DNA from: Malus domestica
Lineage: Eukaryota > Streptophyta > Magnoliopsida > Rosales > Rosaceae
Direction of reading: 5' to 3'
Assembly: GCF_042453785.1 (NCBI RefSeq)
Contig: NC_091666.1
Span: 28,478,501 to 28,542,500, forward strand
DNA: 64,000 nt
This document shows positions 59,720 to 64,000 of this stretch, piece by piece; the stretch's first letter is position 1; every line of letters begins with the position of its first letter. The notes under the pieces were generated by a model. That model saw only the letters and a program-made list of their open reading frames with translations. It did not search any database and was not told the DNA's origin. A program made the position numbers and the translations under genes.

Positions 59720-61284
59720 TGTAACGCCCCGGTCCCGAAATATTTATTTTATTTCGAGAAATAATAATATTAGTGATAGGCCCAAAATAAAAATCTTATT
59801 TAGTTTATTAACTTTAGCTAACAACTCCAATTCAAATCCTTCATTCCACAAGCAATTTATAAGCATTATTCATTCTTCCAAAACATCCAATTTAAATTCC
59901 AATTTAGTACCATTTCTTTGTAAGGACCAATTTCCATTATGTAACCTTTATTCTTGAATTAATTTAACTTCACATATTTTATGGCTGCATCTAACGTCTT
60001 GTTAGACTGCCTACGTACCCTCAACAGGGATCAAGCCTTTCGTAGTTCAAAAGTTCAAAGTTTCGAACCAAAGACAAACTATTCATTTAATCCTACATAC
60101 ACCACAATCATATTAATATTTAAACCATAAAAGTTAGATAAAAAAAAATAACCTACTTAAAATAACGAAATTCATATAACAACGCAAATGTTAGCTCCTT
60201 GGCCGTGTGCCACCGCCCCCACCGCCGCAGGTGGCGGTTGGCTGCCCGACTCGCCGGAAAATTCAACTATTTCTAAAATTTCTCAAAAATTACAGAAATG
60301 AAGATCTCAATGAGTAGAGAAACTTTCATACCTGAAACCAAGGCCAATTTTGCCTGGAAAGGATCCAATTTCATCAAAACCCATTGGAACCCTAGAATTT
60401 GGGTGTCCTCAATTTGACTCCATAGCAACTCCGACGCCCAAACTAATGAATGGGCTTTGTTCCAGCTCTTAAGGGGAGTCTAATGGTAGTGGCATTGGAC
60501 GTAAATCATTTCAAATTTTGGTTAATTTGGAAACCATGCCACCGCACCCCCAACGTCCGGATCTACCCATTTCAAGCTCAAATCCCATGATTTTTGAGGT
60601 GTAGTAAGATAAGGGAAGGTTATGGACGGTTTTACAATAGTTAATTTGGTGTAATTCACGGGAAAAATGACTAAATTTTGTCGTACAAGGGCAAGGAAAC
60701 ACGACCGGGTCGGGTTTGGCCACTTGGGTCACGGGATCCTCCGCTTCCCCCATCCTCTCCTTTTTCCTCCTTTCTCTCTCTCTCATTGGTCACCTCTCAT
60801 CCTCCCCTTTTCTGATTGGCCCATCTCTCCCTCCTTTCTCTCCTTTATCTTCCATCTCCACCGCCTAACTTTTCTTACTTTCAATCTGGGCCACACACGT
60901 GGCCTTCCAGATTTGGCTCCAAAAATCTGGAGCATTCTAGTAATGGTAAATTTACAATTTTATCCCCAACTTTAAACGTTAATAACTTCTGCATTCTAAC
61001 TCCGTTTCATGAACGGTTTGCGCCTACGCGTTCGTGAGGTCGAGCTCTATTCAAAAATATAAATCTTGACCTCGAAAGGTCTACGTATTTTAAAAAATAA
61101 AGGTCCAAACTTTAAACCTCGTAACTTGTTTAATTTAAAACTAAACTTACACAAATTATTATAAATTCTTGAAAAATCATATAAAAGCTCAGTTATATTC
61201 TCGATTTAATTCTTCAAAATCATCAATCGATTTATTTTGATTTTCTACACATATTCATATATTTAAAATTTTCAGGGTATTACA
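59720..61284. mobile_element. Solo LTR, probably Gypsy type (1565 bp)
   Basis: Starts TGTAACGCCCCGGTCCCG and ends TTCAGGGTATTACA, with target duplication CAGCT at 59715-59719 and 61285-61289. No internal genes or second LTR. TGTAACGCCCC starts are usual for Gypsy LTRs in plants. Short frames within it are not genes. Confidence 0.8.
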
Positions 61285-61289
61285 CAGCT

Positions 61290-62189
61290 GGCCCCCATTG
61301 CCCCTTAATGGATCCGTCAGTGATCTAAACTAATATAATTTTGTGGCTAATATGCATTTGGTCCTCACAAGTCATCAAAATAAAGACCTTACGATAGCAT
61401 GACTCTATGGTGTTTCCAACGAGTCCAGTTGATAATGTTCTCATATGATTAACAACGAGCGCATTCTATAATTTATCATCGGCCAACATGGTCGGTCGAG
61501 TATAAATGTTTAGAAGACCCTAAATTATATGTGCCTGGAGCTAGATAGACCCCTATTAGGAATGGACACAAGAACAAATGTTTGAGGGCGTAGGGTGAGA
61601 GAATGACTTACATAATTTAGGTATACTGTTACGTTTTATGCCAATAATACAACGTTGATATGTGTAAGTTTTTATCTACAAAACAATGTATCACATCAAT
61701 AAAATGTCACAATAATAATATACTTGTGTCATATAAATTACTATCATCAAGAGCACACTAAGCGGTGACACTACCAATTATTATTTTAAAGACACAGTAG
61801 AGTAGGATTAGGACAAAAACTCCGTAATTACTTAGTGTTGTCATTAAATCTTGACCATTCGATCGATCTAAGGGCTGTAATCAAAATCCGGGAGAGAGAC
61901 GGACGCAATCTCCGACCAGGAGTATGAGTACTTGGCTTCGACATCCTATATATACAACGAGACACACCATTTACATGCATACATACATCATCGACGTTCA
62001 AGTTTCAAACCCTAACGTTGGCTCTTTCCGTCTTGTCTCGTCGTCTGTTTTTGTTCCTTCCAGAAAGGGGAATCTGAAGAATCCGACGGTAACGATGTCG
62101 ATGATAGATAACGTGTTCAGGATGATGATAACTTCGAGGACTGGTTTATAACCAAACGCCAAGAGCTTCAGAACTCTGCGAGAGTCGCT
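61290..62189. other. Intergenic and 5' region of the small membrane-protein gene
   Basis: A TATATATA stretch near 61948 lies about 240 bp before the chosen ATG at 62190 and could serve as its core promoter. The DNA from 62118 to 62189 is open in frame with the CDS, so an upstream exon joined at the CAG at 62115-62117 is possible. Confidence 0.4.
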
Positions 62190-62696
62190 ATGGAAGCTTT
62201 GCTCTCGGAACCCAGAAGTTTCCTGAACGTTTTGAATTTGGCAATCAAATTGACCAAGGCAATCGTATTGGTGCCCCTTTGTGTGCTGGCCTTCTATGCT
62301 GTGATCCTGATTAGGGTGGGAATCGCTTGTTTGATTTGCGTCCCAATACTTTTTATTATTTTCATCGTCCTTGTCGGTGTCCGTAAGTTACTGACCATAG
62401 ACTTCGACTTGCAAATTATGTAACTATGATTTCTAGTTGTTTGTTCGTTGCTCACCAACTGTCTGTTTAAATGACTGAATGAGCTTTTTTGTTTCGTTTC
62501 TTTTCTTGCAGGTTACGGTCGGGCACACTATCTGTTCTTCACAAGACGAAACCGCGCGGGGATGTCGTATGCCGACTTCATTGACAAGTTCGGCGCGTGG
62601 TTGACAAACAATCCTCTTCCACCTTTCGAATCATTTGGTGAATCCGCTCAACATTGGGCACATCACGTGTGGGGCTTCAAATTGGAAGAAGATTGA
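62190..62696 (+). CDS. Small spliced membrane protein, family not recognised
   Basis: Two exons, 62190-62382 and 62512-62696, joined by a textbook donor GTAAGT and acceptor TTTCTTGCAG; together 125 residues. The first exon encodes MEALLSEPRSFLNVLNLAI, then two hydrophobic segments: AIVLVPLCVLAFYAVILI, and ACLICVPILFIIFIVLVGV after a short RVG link. They probably form a hairpin in a membrane. The second exon encodes a soluble tail, YGRAHYLFFTRRNRAGMSYA to WGFKLEED. In-frame coding before the ATG (DDNFEDWFITKRQELQNSAR) looks real, so the true start may lie in an upstream exon. I do not assign a function. Confidence 0.6.
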
Positions 62697-64000
62697 GGAA
62701 GATTTCAGAGTTACTATGGAATGTATGTAGAGATTATTAGGTTGGATGACCATAAAATGAAAATTGCTGCTTCTGTTTATTTTTCTCTCTCTCTATTAAT
62801 TTAATTTTTCTTTCTAAATAACTACGCCATTTATCGGAGAGCGTATTGAACGACATAGTATCCGTAAGAACGACTTGTGACATTACAATACAAAAAAATA
62901 AAAATATGAAGACCAGTTTGTGACAAAGTATCTAGGATTATGGTTAAAGTATAGCATCTATGTGTTATTCTTCATCACTTGGAAGCAACTTTTTTCAATT
63001 AATTACAGAAGCACGACAGTGATTGAAACTTTAACATAGATAATCGAACTATTAGAGTCTAAGAAAATTTATTTGGCAAGGAATTCGGATTGCGAGGGTT
63101 AAAGAGAGGCCATACCCTCACTTTTTGTTAGAAACAGACTCTATGTCTGTTGTTCATCTCCTTTCAACTTGTTCTATGAAAGTCCCCTTGTTTCTCAAAG
63201 CTGTTTAGGGCAAATTGCTTATGATATAGTGCTCGCTTAAGCTTGCATTTTTTGCATAAATGTAAGGAGTGGAATTGTTTGGCCAATGATTTTGCTAATT
63301 ATGGTTAGGCAATTTGGCTAAACCGTCTTAGGAAACGATTTTCACACTCTTTTTCATTCTTTTGTGCTTTTTTATTTATTTTTCTAGCGGTTGATTGAAT
63401 AAAGATTCCAATAAAGCGTCGATGTTATTCTTAGGCTAATTAGATGTCTTGAGTTCATTTTTGGTAGTTGTATGACGTAGGTTGATTGTTGGAATCTAAA
63501 TTATCTACGTTACGTTAATAGATCATTGTATGAATTGACGATCCGACCGTTGGATCGTCACCAAACTTTAGTAGCTTATAATACGTAATATTTGAGGACC
63601 ATAGGAACTTACGGATTGAGAATCCAATATATGGACCTTCCCAAAATTGGATTTGTAAGTTCATAAAATAAAAGGTTAACCGCCGCTTGGTTTTGACAAT
63701 TTGCGGAGATCCGACCGTTGAATCGTAATGGGACTGTAGGATGTTGTTCTAGAAGTATAATGTGGATCTTTGGAAGCAACGGATTGGAAATCCGTGATGC
63801 AGATCTTCCGAATTGAATTACGTAGGGATATGTTTTATGTAAATTGTGTATTTTATCGTTATGAACTCTAAGATGTGATTTGATAATTGGTTATAGGCGA
63901 CGATGGTTCGTGATGTCTCGATATGCGTGCTAGAGAGTCGTGGCACGGACCTCAGTTAAGTGGGTCTTTTTCTTTTTATCGTACATTATATATATATATG
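62697..64000. other. Mostly unassigned DNA; repeat-like right end
   Basis: 63126-63310 resembles LINE RNase H (separate entry). 63535-63730 contains GATCCGACCGTTGGATCGT twice (second copy altered), a wording I associate with long plant LTRs. No gene is supported. Confidence 0.4.
63126..63310 (+). pseudogene. Probable LINE RNase H relic
   Basis: The plus frame reads ETDSMSVVHLLSTCSMKVPL and then FLKAV before stops, and later KLAFF and VELFGQ. ETDSxxVVHLL resembles the second catalytic block of the RNase H domain at the end of plant LINEs. Several stops. Confidence 0.4.

Overview
The window is nuclear DNA of a flowering plant. It has spliced genes with GT-AG introns, CC-NBS-LRR resistance genes, plant-type ELP3 and heme-chaperone coding sequence, and Copia, RTE-LINE, SINE and Helitron-like elements. 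From memory of the repeat families I would guess Rosaceae (apple/pear tribe); this is inference only.

Layout: (1) 3-2892, an open CC-NBS-LRR gene cut by the left window edge. (2) 3519-9892, a very young LTR element (393-bp LTRs with 2 differences by eye, TSD CTTTT) that carries an antisense coiled-coil ORF and lies 98 bp upstream of an ELP3 start codon. (3) 9991-19685, an ELP3 pseudogene whose fourth intron holds an almost intact RTE LINE, a second copy of the antisense-ORF module and a 5'-truncated LINE. ELP3 is cut off in exon 6 by a degenerate Copia element (19686-22547). (4) 22550-23130, the 3' part of a HEMW-like radical-SAM gene, broken. (5) 23925-49257, minus strand, a C2H2 zinc-finger/membrane-anchor gene spread over 25 kb. 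One intron has grown to 16.6 kb with Helitron-like DNA and captured gene fragments. Its zinc-finger exon is split by a solo LTR that itself contains two further retroelements. (6) 50270-52210, a repeat with palindromic CGATAT-rich flanks. (7) 52760-58455, a short NBS-LRR relic and a full-length NBS-LRR pseudogene nearly identical to the first gene. (8) 59135-61284, a SINE and a solo LTR. (9) 62190-62696, a small spliced membrane-protein gene that looks intact. (10) To the end, mostly unassignable DNA with a probable LINE RNase H relic.

Three neighbouring, normally conserved host genes (ELP3, HEMW, the C2H2 gene) are all broken here. This fits a duplicated segment that is decaying under transposon load beside a locally duplicated resistance-gene cluster. 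The most novel item is the antisense coiled-coil ORF, kept open and colinear in two diverged repeat copies.
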